Assembly: GCA_964577375.1 (NCBI GenBank)
Contig: CAZNYW010000016.1
Span: forward strand, 3,388-67,387
Reading direction: 5' to 3'
DNA length: 64,000 nucleotides
Source: DATKUC01 sp964577375
GTDB taxonomy: Bacteria > Spirochaetota > Spirochaetia > DSM-27196 > DATKUC01
Below the pieces are notes generated by a model, which worked only from the letters and a program-made list of their open reading frames with translations, had not been told where the DNA came from and searched no databases. Positions 43,733 to 52,044 of the stretch are shown piece by piece. Position 1 is the stretch's first letter, and each line of letters begins with the position of its first letter. Both the position numbers and the translations under genes were made by a program.

Positions 43733-45067
43733 ATGGAGCAGAAGTACGATTTCACCGTGCCGGTTCTGGGAGAGGCGAGGATCGCCTCTCCCGTCGCCTT
43801 CTCGCGCGTGCTTGGTGACAGCATTGCAAACTACGTGCGCGACGACGAGTACATCCTCCACGATATCGCGGTCAATCCTGCCGAGCCCGCGAAGCAGTAT
43901 CACCCTGCGGATCTGCTGCAGGTAGCAGGGCCGCGGGAAAAGATCTACTTCAGCCCGAGCCACGTGCACGCCGGGATCGTGAGCTGCGGCGGACTCTGCC
44001 CCGGAATCAACGACGTCATTCGGGCGGCGGTGCGCTGCCTGTGGCTTCGCTACGGCGTGAGACGGATTTCCGGCATCCGGTTCGGATACCAGGGCCTGCT
44101 GCCGGAAAACTCCTTTCCGGTCATGGAGCTGAATCCCGACGTCGTCGACGATATCCACAAGATCGGCGGCTCGGTGCTCGGCTCCTCTCGCGGAGGCGGC
44201 GACCGGATCGAGGACATCGTGGATTCGATCGAACGGATGAATCTCAACATGCTCTTCACCATCGGCGGCGACGGGACGCAGAAAGGTTCGATGCGGATCG
44301 CCGACGAAATTGCACGACGCGGTCTCAAGATCGCAGTCGTCGGGATCCCGAAAACTATCGACAACGATCTGAGCTTTATTCAGAAGTCGTTCGGTTTCGA
44401 AACTGCGGTTGCACAGGCCGCGCACGCAGTGAGCGGCGCGCATACCGAGGCCCATTCGGCGATCAACGGCATCGGTTTGGTGAAGCTGATGGGGCGTGAT
44501 TCAGGCTTCATTTCCGCACACACTGCGCTTGCCTCTCATGAAGCCAACTTCGTACTGATCCCGGAGGTGCCCTTCGAGCTCGACGGGCCGAACGGCCTTC
44601 TGTTTCATCTCGAGGAACGGCTCGCGCGCAGCAACCACGCTGTGATCATAGTTTCCGAAGGGGCCGGACAGGAGCTGTTTGCCGACACCAGCGGGACCGA
44701 CGCCTCGGGGAACAGGCGGTACGGTGACATCGGGGTATTGCTTCGAGAACGGATCGTGGAGCATTTCAAGGCTCGAAACATTCCGGTAACTCTCAAGTAC
44801 ATCGATCCGAGCTACATCATCCGCAGCGCGGTCGCGGTCCCTACCGATTCCGTCTACTGCTCGCGGCTGGGAACCAACGCGGTGCACGCGGCGATGGCCG
44901 GCAAGACCCGCGTTCTGATAAGCCTGGTGAACAACACCTTCGTGCATGTGCCGATCGACATCTGCGTCGCGCGCCGCAGCAGCGTCGATCCCGAGAGCAG
45001 CCTCTGGCGGGATGTCATTGAAGCGACGGCCCAGCCGACGGTTATGCGCAACGGGGTCGCGTCCTGA
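43733..45067 (+). CDS. pfkA: 6-phosphofructokinase, plant/spirochaete type (predicted ATP-dependent)
   Basis: Phosphorylates fructose-6-phosphate in glycolysis. CGGLCPGIND, then the catalytic loop PKTIDND (206-212) and MGRDSGF. The phosphoryl-donor residue in GGDGT (178-182) is Gly, as in ATP-dependent enzymes, while Lys207 (PKTIDND) is the residue of PPi enzymes. This Gly/Lys pair marks a group related to plant PFK, usually ATP-using. At 444 aa it is longer than E. coli PfkA. The start follows the -10 box by 7 bases; the longer upstream frame starts in the promoter. Confidence 0.88.
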   Translation: MEQKYDFTVPVLGEARIASPVAFSRVLGDSIANYVRDDEYILHDIAVNPAEPAKQYHPADLLQVAGPREKIYFSPSHVHAGIVSCGGLCPGINDVIRAAVRCLWLRYGVRRISGIRFGYQGLLPENSFPVMELNPDVVDDIHKIGGSVLGSSRGGGDRIEDIVDSIERMNLNMLFTIGGDGTQKGSMRIADEIARRGLKIAVVGIPKTIDNDLSFIQKSFGFETAVAQAAHAVSGAHTEAHSAINGIGLVKLMGRDSGFISAHTALASHEANFVLIPEVPFELDGPNGLLFHLEERLARSNHAVIIVSEGAGQELFADTSGTDASGNRRYGDIGVLLRERIVEHFKARNIPVTLKYIDPSYIIRSAVAVPTDSVYCSRLGTNAVHAAMAGKTRVLISLVNNTFVHVPIDICVARRSSVDPESSLWRDVIEATAQPTVMRNGVAS

Positions 45068-45072
45068 GGCCG

Positions 45073-45951
45073 ATGGAAACTCAAACGTCCCGCATCATCG
45101 CTATCGGCGACATTCACGGCAACTTCGAAGCATTCCGGCAGATTGCGGTCGGGCTCGACCTCGTCGACGACGCGCTCGAATGGCGGGCGGAAGACACGGT
45201 ACTCGTTCAGATCGGCGACGTGTGCGACCGCGGCGAGGAGTCGCGGCAGGTCTACGAGTGCCTGATGCGCTGGCAGGCCGATGCTGACCGGTTTCGGTCC
45301 TCAGTTCATTTCCTGCTGGGCAACCACGAGGTGATGGAGATGTTCGGCTTCGACCGCGACGCCAGCCTGGAGGAGATCCAGGGATACGCCGTAGATCCGG
45401 ATTCTCCCGGCTACCTCGAGCATCACGCTGCATTCGCCCCGGACGGCTGGCTCTACGAGTGGCTCATCAAACAGCGTGGCATGATCTCGGTAGGACCCGT
45501 GATATTCGGGCATGGCGATCTCCCCGTCGCCTTTCAGAACCGGACCGTCGACGAGATCGACCGTGAGATCATCCACGATGTGCGCGAGTACGCACCGATC
45601 CGCACGGTGAGCACGGAGAACTTTCCAGACAGTCTCTTTACCGAGGAATCGAGTCTCATCTGGTGCCGTCAGTCGCGCGATTCGGAGCCCTACAGCTGGG
45701 CGATTCAGTCATTCCTCCGGCTCAACCATGCCGCAGTCTACGTCTGCGGCCACACACCCTCGGTAGAGGGCCGCTTTACGATAAAGACCGACGGTCGTTA
45801 TCTTTGCATAGATACTGCCATGGGCTTCGAGAACCGGGGGATAGGTCGCAGGTCCGCTCTGATAATAGAGGAGGGGCGCGCCTGGGAATGGGTTTTTTCG
45901 GCCGACCGGGTGGACCGGCGTCGAGTACCCGTGAAGCTCGACCCCTTCTGA
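45073..45951 (+). CDS. Metallophosphoesterase (Shewanella-like protein phosphatase type)
   Basis: Calcineurin-like two-metal phosphatase: GDIHGNFEAF, GDVCDRGEES, GNHEVMEMF, then CGHTPS. The order and the Cys in GDVCDRG fit the bacterial Shewanella-like (SLP) phosphatases, whose substrates may be phosphoproteins or nucleotides. Length 292 aa. It begins 5 bases after the phosphofructokinase stop, so the two are in one operon. No membrane or signal segment. Confidence 0.87.
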   Translation: METQTSRIIAIGDIHGNFEAFRQIAVGLDLVDDALEWRAEDTVLVQIGDVCDRGEESRQVYECLMRWQADADRFRSSVHFLLGNHEVMEMFGFDRDASLEEIQGYAVDPDSPGYLEHHAAFAPDGWLYEWLIKQRGMISVGPVIFGHGDLPVAFQNRTVDEIDREIIHDVREYAPIRTVSTENFPDSLFTEESSLIWCRQSRDSEPYSWAIQSFLRLNHAAVYVCGHTPSVEGRFTIKTDGRYLCIDTAMGFENRGIGRRSALIIEEGRAWEWVFSADRVDRRRVPVKLDPF

Positions 45952-45974
45952 AGCGCCCGAACGGATCAACTGTT

Positions 45975-46898
45975 TTGAGTCCCGAACATACGCACCACGA
46001 TCACCAGCATCATCATCTCCTTCCTGACGAATCGGGGGAGAAGAGCCTCCGGAACATAACCGTTGCGCTCGGTCTGAATCTGCTCTTTACCGTGGTGGAG
46101 ATCCTGGGGGGACTCTACACCAACAGCCTTGCCATCCTCTCCGATGCCCTGCACGATCTGGGGGACAGCATCGGGCTGGGCGCGGCGGCGGTCCTGGAGC
46201 GGCTCGCGGGCCGGCGCCGGACGGAGCGCTATTCCTATGGGTTCCGCCGCTACTCGCTCCTTTCGGCCCTCCTCAACTCCATCGTGCTTCTCGCAGGCGC
46301 TGCGCTGATTATTTCCCGGGCGGTACCGCGCATAGTACATCCGGAAGGCGTCCGCGAATCGGGAATGCTCGTGCTCGCGATCTTCGGGATACTGGTGAAC
46401 GGCATCGCGATGCTGCGCATGAAGGGGGGCCGCAAGCTCAATGAGCGGGCGGTGATGCTCCATTTTCTGGAAGACACCCTGGGGTGGGTGGCGGTGCTTG
46501 TGGGAAGCGTCGTGATGATGTTCGCGGACCTGCCTGTTCTCGACCCGCTGCTCTCGCTTGCAATCACCGTCTACGCCGCGTCCCGGGCGATCGTGAATCT
46601 CGTGCGGACCATGCGCATTTTTCTCCAGGGTGTTCCACCCGGCCTTGATGTCGACAGCCTCATCGCACACATATCCGGAATGAAACCGATTGTCGACGTC
46701 CACGACGTCCACGTCTGGACCCTGGATGGCGAGTACAACGTGCTCACGCTTCACGTCGTTGTCCCGGATGACTGCGCGACGAAGCGCACCACGGAGCTGC
46801 GTGCGCAGATCCGCGGCTACCTTGCCGAACAGGGCATCCAGCACGCAACGATAGAGGTAGGAAGGGAGAGCGAAGACTGCGGCCTTGCCGGCTGTTGA
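45975..46898 (+). CDS. Cation diffusion facilitator family efflux transporter (ZitB/CzcD type)
   Basis: Exports Zn2+ or similar ions by proton exchange. A His-rich N-terminus (HTHHDHQHHH) precedes six membrane helices with the metal-site pairs NSLAILSDALHDLGD and HFLEDTLGW, and a cytoplasmic C-terminal ACT-like domain (VDVHDVHVWTLDGEYNVLTLHVVV). The ATG codons upstream lie inside the phosphatase gene. The TTG at 45975 fits the family start but has only a weak ribosome-binding site. It is followed by a terminator at 46913-46937. Confidence 0.87.
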   Translation: MSPEHTHHDHQHHHLLPDESGEKSLRNITVALGLNLLFTVVEILGGLYTNSLAILSDALHDLGDSIGLGAAAVLERLAGRRRTERYSYGFRRYSLLSALLNSIVLLAGAALIISRAVPRIVHPEGVRESGMLVLAIFGILVNGIAMLRMKGGRKLNERAVMLHFLEDTLGWVAVLVGSVVMMFADLPVLDPLLSLAITVYAASRAIVNLVRTMRIFLQGVPPGLDVDSLIAHISGMKPIVDVHDVHVWTLDGEYNVLTLHVVVPDDCATKRTTELRAQIRGYLAEQGIQHATIEVGRESEDCGLAGC

Positions 46899-46904
46899 AT
46901 TTTG

Positions 46905-47212
46905 TGCAAAAAAAAGCCGGCACTCACTGCCGGCTTTGTCGATCCTACCTGGGGTAACCACCTCGATGTCGAACGACTCCGCGGTAGATGTACTCCAGCC
47001 TGGATCTCACCTATTGCTAATGTGCGACTCCTGAGTCACACATTGCATTTGCTATTCCGCTAACGGGAGTTCATGTGCCGGTACTTCCGGCAGTCACCAA
47101 CCGGCGGCTCTTCTAATCCTCGAACTGTCATAAAGCTCTCCATTGAGCCTCTTGTTGGTTGAACCACTTTGAGCTTCCGGACACCCTTCGTGCCACGGGA
47201 ACTCAACCCTCA
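46905..47212 (-). ncRNA. Structured non-coding RNA, family not identified (6S-like considered)
   Basis: Transcribed from a consensus promoter toward a strong terminator, with no conserved open frame. Visible pairings in the RNA: a 5' domain closed by GGUUGA/UCAACC enclosing GAGUUCC/GGAAGCUC and GGCAC/GUGUC; GGCUC/GAGCC; CCGG helices around GGUACCGG; a 12-bp hairpin AAUGUGUGACUC/GAGUCGCACAUU; GGUGAGAU/AUCUACC. It contains CGGUUGGUGA, also found in E. coli 6S RNA. No RNase P, tmRNA or SRP signature is visible. Divergent from purK, as some cyanobacterial 6S genes are (from memory). At about 300 nt it is long for 6S, so the family is open. Confidence 0.6.
46913..46937 (-). terminator. Rho-independent terminator of the non-coding RNA (and of the CDF gene)
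   Basis: 10-bp stem AAAGCCGGCA/TGCCGGCTTT, 5-base loop, with eight T residues on the minus strand. It can also end the converging CDF transcript, since TTT follows the stem on the plus strand. Confidence 0.88.
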
Positions 47213-47217
47213 ATTCC

Positions 47218-47246
47218 AATCTATCGCTATCTTCGGTGTTTGTCAA
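47218..47246 (-). promoter_or_regulatory. Strong putative promoter of the structured RNA
   Basis: Minus strand: perfect TTGACA, a 17-base spacer, then TAGATT. Transcription should start near 47211-47212. Confidence 0.75.
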
Positions 47247-47257
47247 ATTTTGCCGTG

Positions 47258-47289
47258 CGGAATCTGCATCCGACGGAATCTGCATCCGC
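47258..47289. repeat. Two tandem 16-bp direct repeats upstream of purK
   Basis: CGGAATCTGCATCCGA followed at once by CGGAATCTGCATCCGC, about 65 bases before the purK start and just beyond the RNA promoter. It may be a regulator site. Confidence 0.6.
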
Positions 47290-47353
47290 GGCAGGACATC
47301 GGGCGCTCGGATGGCCGGTAGCAACGGTGCGCCGAAGCTGGTACGCTTGCTGC

Positions 47354-48553
47354 ATGAGCCTGTCGGGACGGAATCCACAGACCGCTTCTTCTGCCGCGCG
47401 GGCGTCGATTCCGTCGGTCGGCATAATCGGGGGCGGCCAGCTTGGCCGCATGCTCATCTACCGGGCGAAGAAGCTGGGGATGAGGGTCGCGGTCCTCGAC
47501 CGGTCGGCCGACGCGCCGGCCGCGGCGCTGGCGGACAGGTTCGTTTCAGGCGACCTCTACGACGCGGATGCGATACGCATTCTCGCCGAAGGCTGCGACG
47601 TGGTGACCTGCGAAATCGAACATCTGAGCTCACAGACGCTTTCGGAGCTCGAGGATTCCGGAGTTGCAGTTCACCCCTCCGCCGCGGTTCTATCCACTAT
47701 CCAGGACAAGTACGCGCAGAAGCTGAAGCTCTCGCAGGCGGGGGTTCCTGTTCCGCGATTCGCGCGGCTCGACGAGGGTTCGTCGGTTCACCATTTCGGC
47801 CTTCCCTGCGTGCAGAAGCTGCGAACCGGAGGCTACGACGGCCGGGGCGTCGCGGTGCTGCGCGGAGAAAAGGACCTCCACGGGATGCTCGCGGGTGAGA
47901 CGATGCTCGAAGAGCTCGTGGCGATCGAGAAGGAGCTTGCGGTGATCGTTGCCCGCGGCAGGGACGGTACCAGCGCCACCTTTCCGGTGGTCGAAATGCG
48001 ATTCCGCGAGGGGGCCAACATACTCGACCGGCTCGAGGCGCCCGCCGGAATCGACCGCAGCACTGCCGACCGCGCGGTGGAAGTTTCGGAGGCCGCGGCG
48101 GCAGCGCTCGGCGGCTTCGGCGTCTACGCCGTGGAGCTCTTCCTGACGCCGGACGGACGCATCCTGGTGAACGAGATCGCACCGCGACCTCACAATTCCG
48201 GCCATTATACTATCGAGGCCTGTGTGACCGATCAGTTCGAGCAGCATCTGCGGGCAATCTGCGGGCTGCCTGTGGGATCGACGCGGCAGCTGTCGCCCGC
48301 TGTCACTATCAATCTGCTCGGTGCCTCCGGGTCACGCGGTAATCCGACTGTGCACGGTCTTGAGGCCGCGCTCTCGCTCCCGGGCGTCTCGTTTCACTGG
48401 TACGGGAAGAGCGAAACCCGGCCAAACAGGAAAATGGGGCACGTGACGGTGCTGGCGGAGAGTATGGCTGAGGCGCGCGAAACCGCCCACAGGGTGGCTG
48501 ACACTATCCGTATAACAGGGGACGAAGAGGATGGCGAAAGCGAAGGCGGCTGA
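47354..48553 (+). CDS. purK: N5-carboxyaminoimidazole ribonucleotide synthase
   Basis: ATP-dependent carboxylation step of purine synthesis (AIR to N5-CAIR), an ATP-grasp enzyme. SVGIIGGGQLGRM near the N-terminus, ATP-grasp segments in the middle (LRTGGYDGRGVAVL, ELAVIVARG), and ALGGFGVYAVELFL, VNEIAPRPHNSGHYTIEAC. The ATG at 47354 lies 6 bases after TACGCT with no ribosome-binding site, so the transcript may be leaderless. It overlaps purE by 23 bases. Confidence 0.95.
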   Translation: MSLSGRNPQTASSAARASIPSVGIIGGGQLGRMLIYRAKKLGMRVAVLDRSADAPAAALADRFVSGDLYDADAIRILAEGCDVVTCEIEHLSSQTLSELEDSGVAVHPSAAVLSTIQDKYAQKLKLSQAGVPVPRFARLDEGSSVHHFGLPCVQKLRTGGYDGRGVAVLRGEKDLHGMLAGETMLEELVAIEKELAVIVARGRDGTSATFPVVEMRFREGANILDRLEAPAGIDRSTADRAVEVSEAAAAALGGFGVYAVELFLTPDGRILVNEIAPRPHNSGHYTIEACVTDQFEQHLRAICGLPVGSTRQLSPAVTINLLGASGSRGNPTVHGLEAALSLPGVSFHWYGKSETRPNRKMGHVTVLAESMAEARETAHRVADTIRITGDEEDGESEGG

Positions 48554-49085
48554 AAAGGAGGCAACCCGGGTTTCCATCATCATGGGGTCGGATTCCGACC
48601 TGCCGGTGATGTCCCGGGCGGCCGATCTTTTGACGGAACTGGGCATTGGATTCGAGCTCACCATTGTTTCCGCGCACCGCACCCCGCAGCGAATGTACCG
48701 GTACGCAGCGGACGCCGCCGGGCGTGGAATCGAGGTTATCATTGCAGGAGCGGGGGGCGCCGCCCACCTCCCGGGGATGGTCGCATCGCTCACGAGGCTT
48801 CCGGTTATCGGGGTCCCCATGCAGACCCACGCGATGAGCGGAACCGACTCGCTCCTCTCGATCGTACAGATGCCGGCAGGGATACCCGTTGCAACCGTTG
48901 CCATCGGGAACGCAGGCAACGCGGCGCTGCTTGCCGCGAGGATACTCGGCATCAAGTACCCTCAGGTGGCAGGCCTGGTTGAAGCCTACGCGGAACGGCA
49001 ACGGAAGGCGGTCGAGAAGAAGGCGTCGGATCTCGAAAAGGGCGGCTACCGGAGCTATCTCGGTCGCACGGGGCGGGAACCGTAG
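48531..49085 (+). CDS. purE: N5-carboxyaminoimidazole ribonucleotide mutase (class I)
   Basis: Moves the carboxylate from N5 to C4 of the imidazole, the step after PurK. MGSDSDLPVM near residue 18, VSAHRTPQRMYRYA, GAGGAAHLPGMVAS, and VPMQTHAMSGTDSLLSIVQMP (in part) are typical of the bacterial class I enzyme. A lysine-rich C-terminus is added. Its ATG lies inside purK, indicating coupled translation. No other purine genes follow. Confidence 0.95.
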   Translation: MAKAKAAEKEATRVSIIMGSDSDLPVMSRAADLLTELGIGFELTIVSAHRTPQRMYRYAADAAGRGIEVIIAGAGGAAHLPGMVASLTRLPVIGVPMQTHAMSGTDSLLSIVQMPAGIPVATVAIGNAGNAALLAARILGIKYPQVAGLVEAYAERQRKAVEKKASDLEKGGYRSYLGRTGREP

Positions 49086-49098
49086 TCCGGCAACGGCT

Positions 49099-49413
49099 TC
49101 AGAGAAGGGACCGGTAGCGGTCTATCTTCGCCTCGAGCTCGTCCATCGAAAAGTAGCGTGATTCCCGGATGGTTTCCCGGCCGTTGATGAACATCAGAAT
49201 CGTGGGCGCCGCAAAGACTTCGAATCGCCCGGTCGCTTCCGGCACCAGCGAAAGATCTATGAAGTAGGCGCCAACGTCCGGCCTCTCGGCAAGCAGCGCT
49301 TCGACCTTGGGCCGCACCGCGTGGCAGACGCCACAGTCAGGAAGTGAAAAGTAGAGGAGAACGACCTGATTCGTGGTCGTAAGATTGTCGTCGAGTCTTT
49401 CGAGCACTGTCAT
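49099..49413 (-). CDS. Thioredoxin-like protein (CGVC)
   Basis: A 104-aa thioredoxin fold with the active site SLPDCGVCHAVRPKVEALL, a cis-Pro strand APTILMF and a small C-terminal helix. Shorter than TrxA, without the WC prefix; similar to a group of small stand-alone thioredoxins. The ATG at 49413 follows AAGGTG. It converges on purE and is divergent from ychF. Confidence 0.82.
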   Translation of the reverse strand: MTVLERLDDNLTTTNQVVLLYFSLPDCGVCHAVRPKVEALLAERPDVGAYFIDLSLVPEATGRFEVFAAPTILMFINGRETIRESRYFSMDELEAKIDRYRSLL

Positions 49414-49425
49414 ATACTCACCTTC

Positions 49426-49454
49426 TTGCCGGTGGAACCGATCCTGTCTACAAT
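49426..49454 (+). promoter_or_regulatory. Putative promoter of ychF
   Basis: TTGCCG, a 17-base spacer, then TACAAT, 9 bases before the ATG at 49464. Confidence 0.5.
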
Positions 49455-49463
49455 GTGCCGGTA

Positions 49464-50573
49464 ATGACACTCAACTGCGGCATCGTCGGGCTTCCAAACG
49501 TGGGCAAGTCCACAATATTCTCTGCGCTCACCGCCGTTCAGGCGGAGATAGCGAACTATCCATTCTGCACGATTGATCCGAACGTCGGCGTGGTAAACGT
49601 TCCCGATCCGCGATTGCAGCAAATTGCCGCGATCATTCCACCGGAGCGTATTGTACCGGCAGTGGTCGAGTTCGTCGATATCGCCGGACTCGTGCGCGGC
49701 GCGTCCAAGAATGAGGGCCGGGGCAACCAGTTCCTCTCTCACATCCGAAACACAGGAGTTATCATCCACGTCGTCCGCTGTTTCGACAGCGAGGACATCG
49801 TCCACGTCGACGGAAAGGTGAACCCGCCCTCGGACATCGAGACAATCAACATAGAGCTTGCCCTCGCCGATCTGGAGACCGTCGAGAAGCGGCTGGCCAA
49901 GCTCGAGCGTGAGCTGCGCTCGAACGATCGGGACGTTGCCAAGAGGGCCGCACAGCAGCAGCCGATCCTGGAACAGGCACGCGACCTGCTGAGTGACGGC
50001 CGGCCCGCCCGGCTCATGGAGCTCTCAGCCGACCAGGAAAAACTGATAGCCGATCTGCACCTGATAACCCGGAAGAAGCAGCTCTACGTCTGCAATGTCG
50101 ACGAAGCGTCGATAAAGGCGGGGAGCCCCTACGTTGCCGGGGTGGAAAAGATTGCGGCCGCCGAGGGTGCGGGCGTGGTAACGATCTGCGGCCAGCTCGA
50201 GTCCGAGATCGCCGGGCTCGAAACCGATGAGGAAAAGCAGATGTTTCTCTCCGAAGCGGGGCTGGACGAGTCGGGACTTTCACGGCTCATTCACGAGAGC
50301 TACCGGCTGCTTGGCCTGCGCACCTTCTTCACGGCAGGGCCGATGGAGGTGCGCGCATGGACCATCACCGCAGGCGACAAGGCGCCGCAGGCGGCCGGCG
50401 TCATCCATAGCGATTTCGAGCGCGGGTTCATCCGCGCGGAAACATACCATTGCACCGATCTTTTCGCCGCAGGAAGCGAGCAGAAGGTGCGCGAAGCGGG
50501 AAAGCTGCGCCAGGAAGGGAAGGAATACGTGGTAGAGGACGGCGATATCATGCACTTCAAGTTCAATGTCTGA
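49464..50573 (+). CDS. ychF: Ribosome-binding ATPase YchF
   Basis: Obg-family P-loop protein that binds ATP rather than GTP and associates with the ribosome. G1 GLPNVGKST near residue 10, the switch segment GLVRGASKNEGRGNQFL, an altered G4 (CNVDEASI in place of NKxD), a coiled coil in the middle, and a C-terminal TGS domain (GPMEVRAWTITAGDKAPQAAG). The upstream GTG at 49455 abuts the promoter; the ATG at 49464 matches the family N-terminus. It overlaps the next gene by 8 bases. Confidence 0.95.
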   Translation: MTLNCGIVGLPNVGKSTIFSALTAVQAEIANYPFCTIDPNVGVVNVPDPRLQQIAAIIPPERIVPAVVEFVDIAGLVRGASKNEGRGNQFLSHIRNTGVIIHVVRCFDSEDIVHVDGKVNPPSDIETINIELALADLETVEKRLAKLERELRSNDRDVAKRAAQQQPILEQARDLLSDGRPARLMELSADQEKLIADLHLITRKKQLYVCNVDEASIKAGSPYVAGVEKIAAAEGAGVVTICGQLESEIAGLETDEEKQMFLSEAGLDESGLSRLIHESYRLLGLRTFFTAGPMEVRAWTITAGDKAPQAAGVIHSDFERGFIRAETYHCTDLFAAGSEQKVREAGKLRQEGKEYVVEDGDIMHFKFNV

Positions 50574-51963
50574 CCGAGGCGACGGGGCTCTGAAACCCTT
50601 CACCCTGCCGGAGGGCCTGCTGCTCGGTACAGCCACGGCCGCCACGCAGATCGAGGGTGGCAATGTAGATCACAGCTGGTCCCGCTGGGCCCGTGACGGG
50701 CACACGGTCGATGGTTCGCTCTGCAGTCCGGCGGACGACCACTGGGAACGGGTCGACGAGGATGTCCGGCTTCTCGCCGAGCTTCGTTGCAGCGTCTATC
50801 GCATGAGCGTGGAGTGGGCGAGGATCGAGCCTGCGCCGGGGCAGTTCGACGAGGAGGCTCTCCATCACTACCGCGCCGAGATCGAGTCTCTGCGTGCGGC
50901 CGGAATCGAGCCGCTGGTTACGCTGCACCATTTCACCGATCCGATCTGGTTCGAGAGCTCCGGAGGCTGGCTCGGTGTCGACTCGCCGGCAATCTTCGGG
51001 CGTTTCGTCAGGAAGGTGGTGGAGTCGCTCGGCGACCTCGTCTCGGAATGGGTTGTCATCAACGAGCCCAACGTCTACGCGCTGTACGGACACCTGCTCG
51101 GCGAATGGCCCCCGGGACACGGAGCGCTCGGCGAGTATCTTCGCTGTGCACGGAACATGATCCGCGCGCACCGGCGCTGCTACCTGCTGATCCACGAGAT
51201 CCGGAGCGCGAAGGGGTTCACCGACACCATGGTCGGATCGTCGATCCACTTTCGTGTATTCCATCCTGCCGGCAAAGGACTCCTCGACCGCTTCGCCGCC
51301 GGGGCATTCAGCTATTTCTTTCATCATGCCTTTGTGGTAGGGGTTATCCGGGGCCGTTTCACGCTGCCGCTCAAACGGATTGCTGTCCGAGAGCTCCGCT
51401 CGCGCGACCGCGCGAGAGCTCGCGGACGGAAACGCTACAGCGACTTCATCGGCGTAAACTACTACTCCCGGGAACTGGTGAAATTCGGTCTCGGCGGCGA
51501 CCTGCTGGTCGGCACGCGAACCGTGCAGCCGGGGCTCGCACGCAATGATCTTGGATGGGAAGTGTATCCGCAAGGGCTCAAGGAGGTAGCGGCGGGAGTA
51601 TACCGGAAGTACCAGCTTCCGGTATACATCACCGAGAATGGAACCTGCGATTCGGAGGACCGGTTCCGCCCGCGCTATATCTATGAGCATCTGTCGGCAG
51701 TTCGCGAGCTTGTCGATGAGGGTGTAGACGTCAGGCGATACTACCACTGGTCGCTTCTTGACAACTTCGAGTGGGCGGAGGGACTGAGTGCCCGTTTCGG
51801 GCTCGTCGAGGTCGATTTCGAGACCCAGAAGCGCCGAATTCGGCCGAGCGGCCGCCTGTTTGCCCGCATCGCTGCCGACCGGGGCATGACGGATTCCTGC
51901 CTCGCGGATTTTGCCGAGGAGCTTCGATACCGGGGCGCACGCAATCCGCGACAGGCCGGATGA
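50566..51963 (+). CDS. Family 1 glycoside hydrolase (beta-glucosidase-like)
   Basis: GH1 barrel with both catalytic glutamates: acid/base Glu167 in INEPN and nucleophile Glu357 in ITENG. Other hallmarks are TATAATQIEGG, SVEWARIEP, TLHHFTDP, GVNYYSRE and DNFEWAEGL. Length 465 aa is typical and no signal peptide is present, so it acts in the cytoplasm on imported beta-glycosides. An Arg-rich stretch (RELRSRDRARARGRKR) lies before the GVNYY strand. Its ATG lies inside ychF, suggesting coupling. Confidence 0.92.
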   Translation: MSDRGDGALKPFTLPEGLLLGTATAATQIEGGNVDHSWSRWARDGHTVDGSLCSPADDHWERVDEDVRLLAELRCSVYRMSVEWARIEPAPGQFDEEALHHYRAEIESLRAAGIEPLVTLHHFTDPIWFESSGGWLGVDSPAIFGRFVRKVVESLGDLVSEWVVINEPNVYALYGHLLGEWPPGHGALGEYLRCARNMIRAHRRCYLLIHEIRSAKGFTDTMVGSSIHFRVFHPAGKGLLDRFAAGAFSYFFHHAFVVGVIRGRFTLPLKRIAVRELRSRDRARARGRKRYSDFIGVNYYSRELVKFGLGGDLLVGTRTVQPGLARNDLGWEVYPQGLKEVAAGVYRKYQLPVYITENGTCDSEDRFRPRYIYEHLSAVRELVDEGVDVRRYYHWSLLDNFEWAEGLSARFGLVEVDFETQKRRIRPSGRLFARIAADRGMTDSCLADFAEELRYRGARNPRQAG

Positions 51964-52018
51964 GCCGGTCCGGCGAATACTCCTCCAGACGTAATTTTCC
52001 TACGCCCACTGGCGGAAA

Positions 52019-52032
52019 CCGGAAATTTCCGG
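52019..52032. promoter_or_regulatory. Perfect 14-bp palindrome upstream of the LuxR-type gene
   Basis: CCGGAAATTTCCGG, directly before a CATCAT box that lies 6 bases from the ATG. It would sit in the spacer of the promoter, suitable for autoregulation. Confidence 0.6.
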
Positions 52033-52044
52033 CATCATAACGGT

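Noticed and set aside
43733..45067. Annotation as pyrophosphate-dependent phosphofructokinase
   Set aside because: The donor-position residue is Gly (GGDGT), not the Asp of PPi enzymes, although Lys207 alone would suggest PPi.
46950..46975. CACCTCGATGTCG resembling a stretch of 23S rRNA
   Set aside because: The 13-base match is isolated; the neighbouring 23S sequence is absent or in the wrong order, so it is probably chance.
46905..47212. Assignment of the structured RNA to RNase P, tmRNA or SRP RNA
   Set aside because: None of the hallmark sequences is present (the GAGGAAAGUCC-like core of RNase P, the tRNA-like ends of tmRNA, the SRP domain IV loop).
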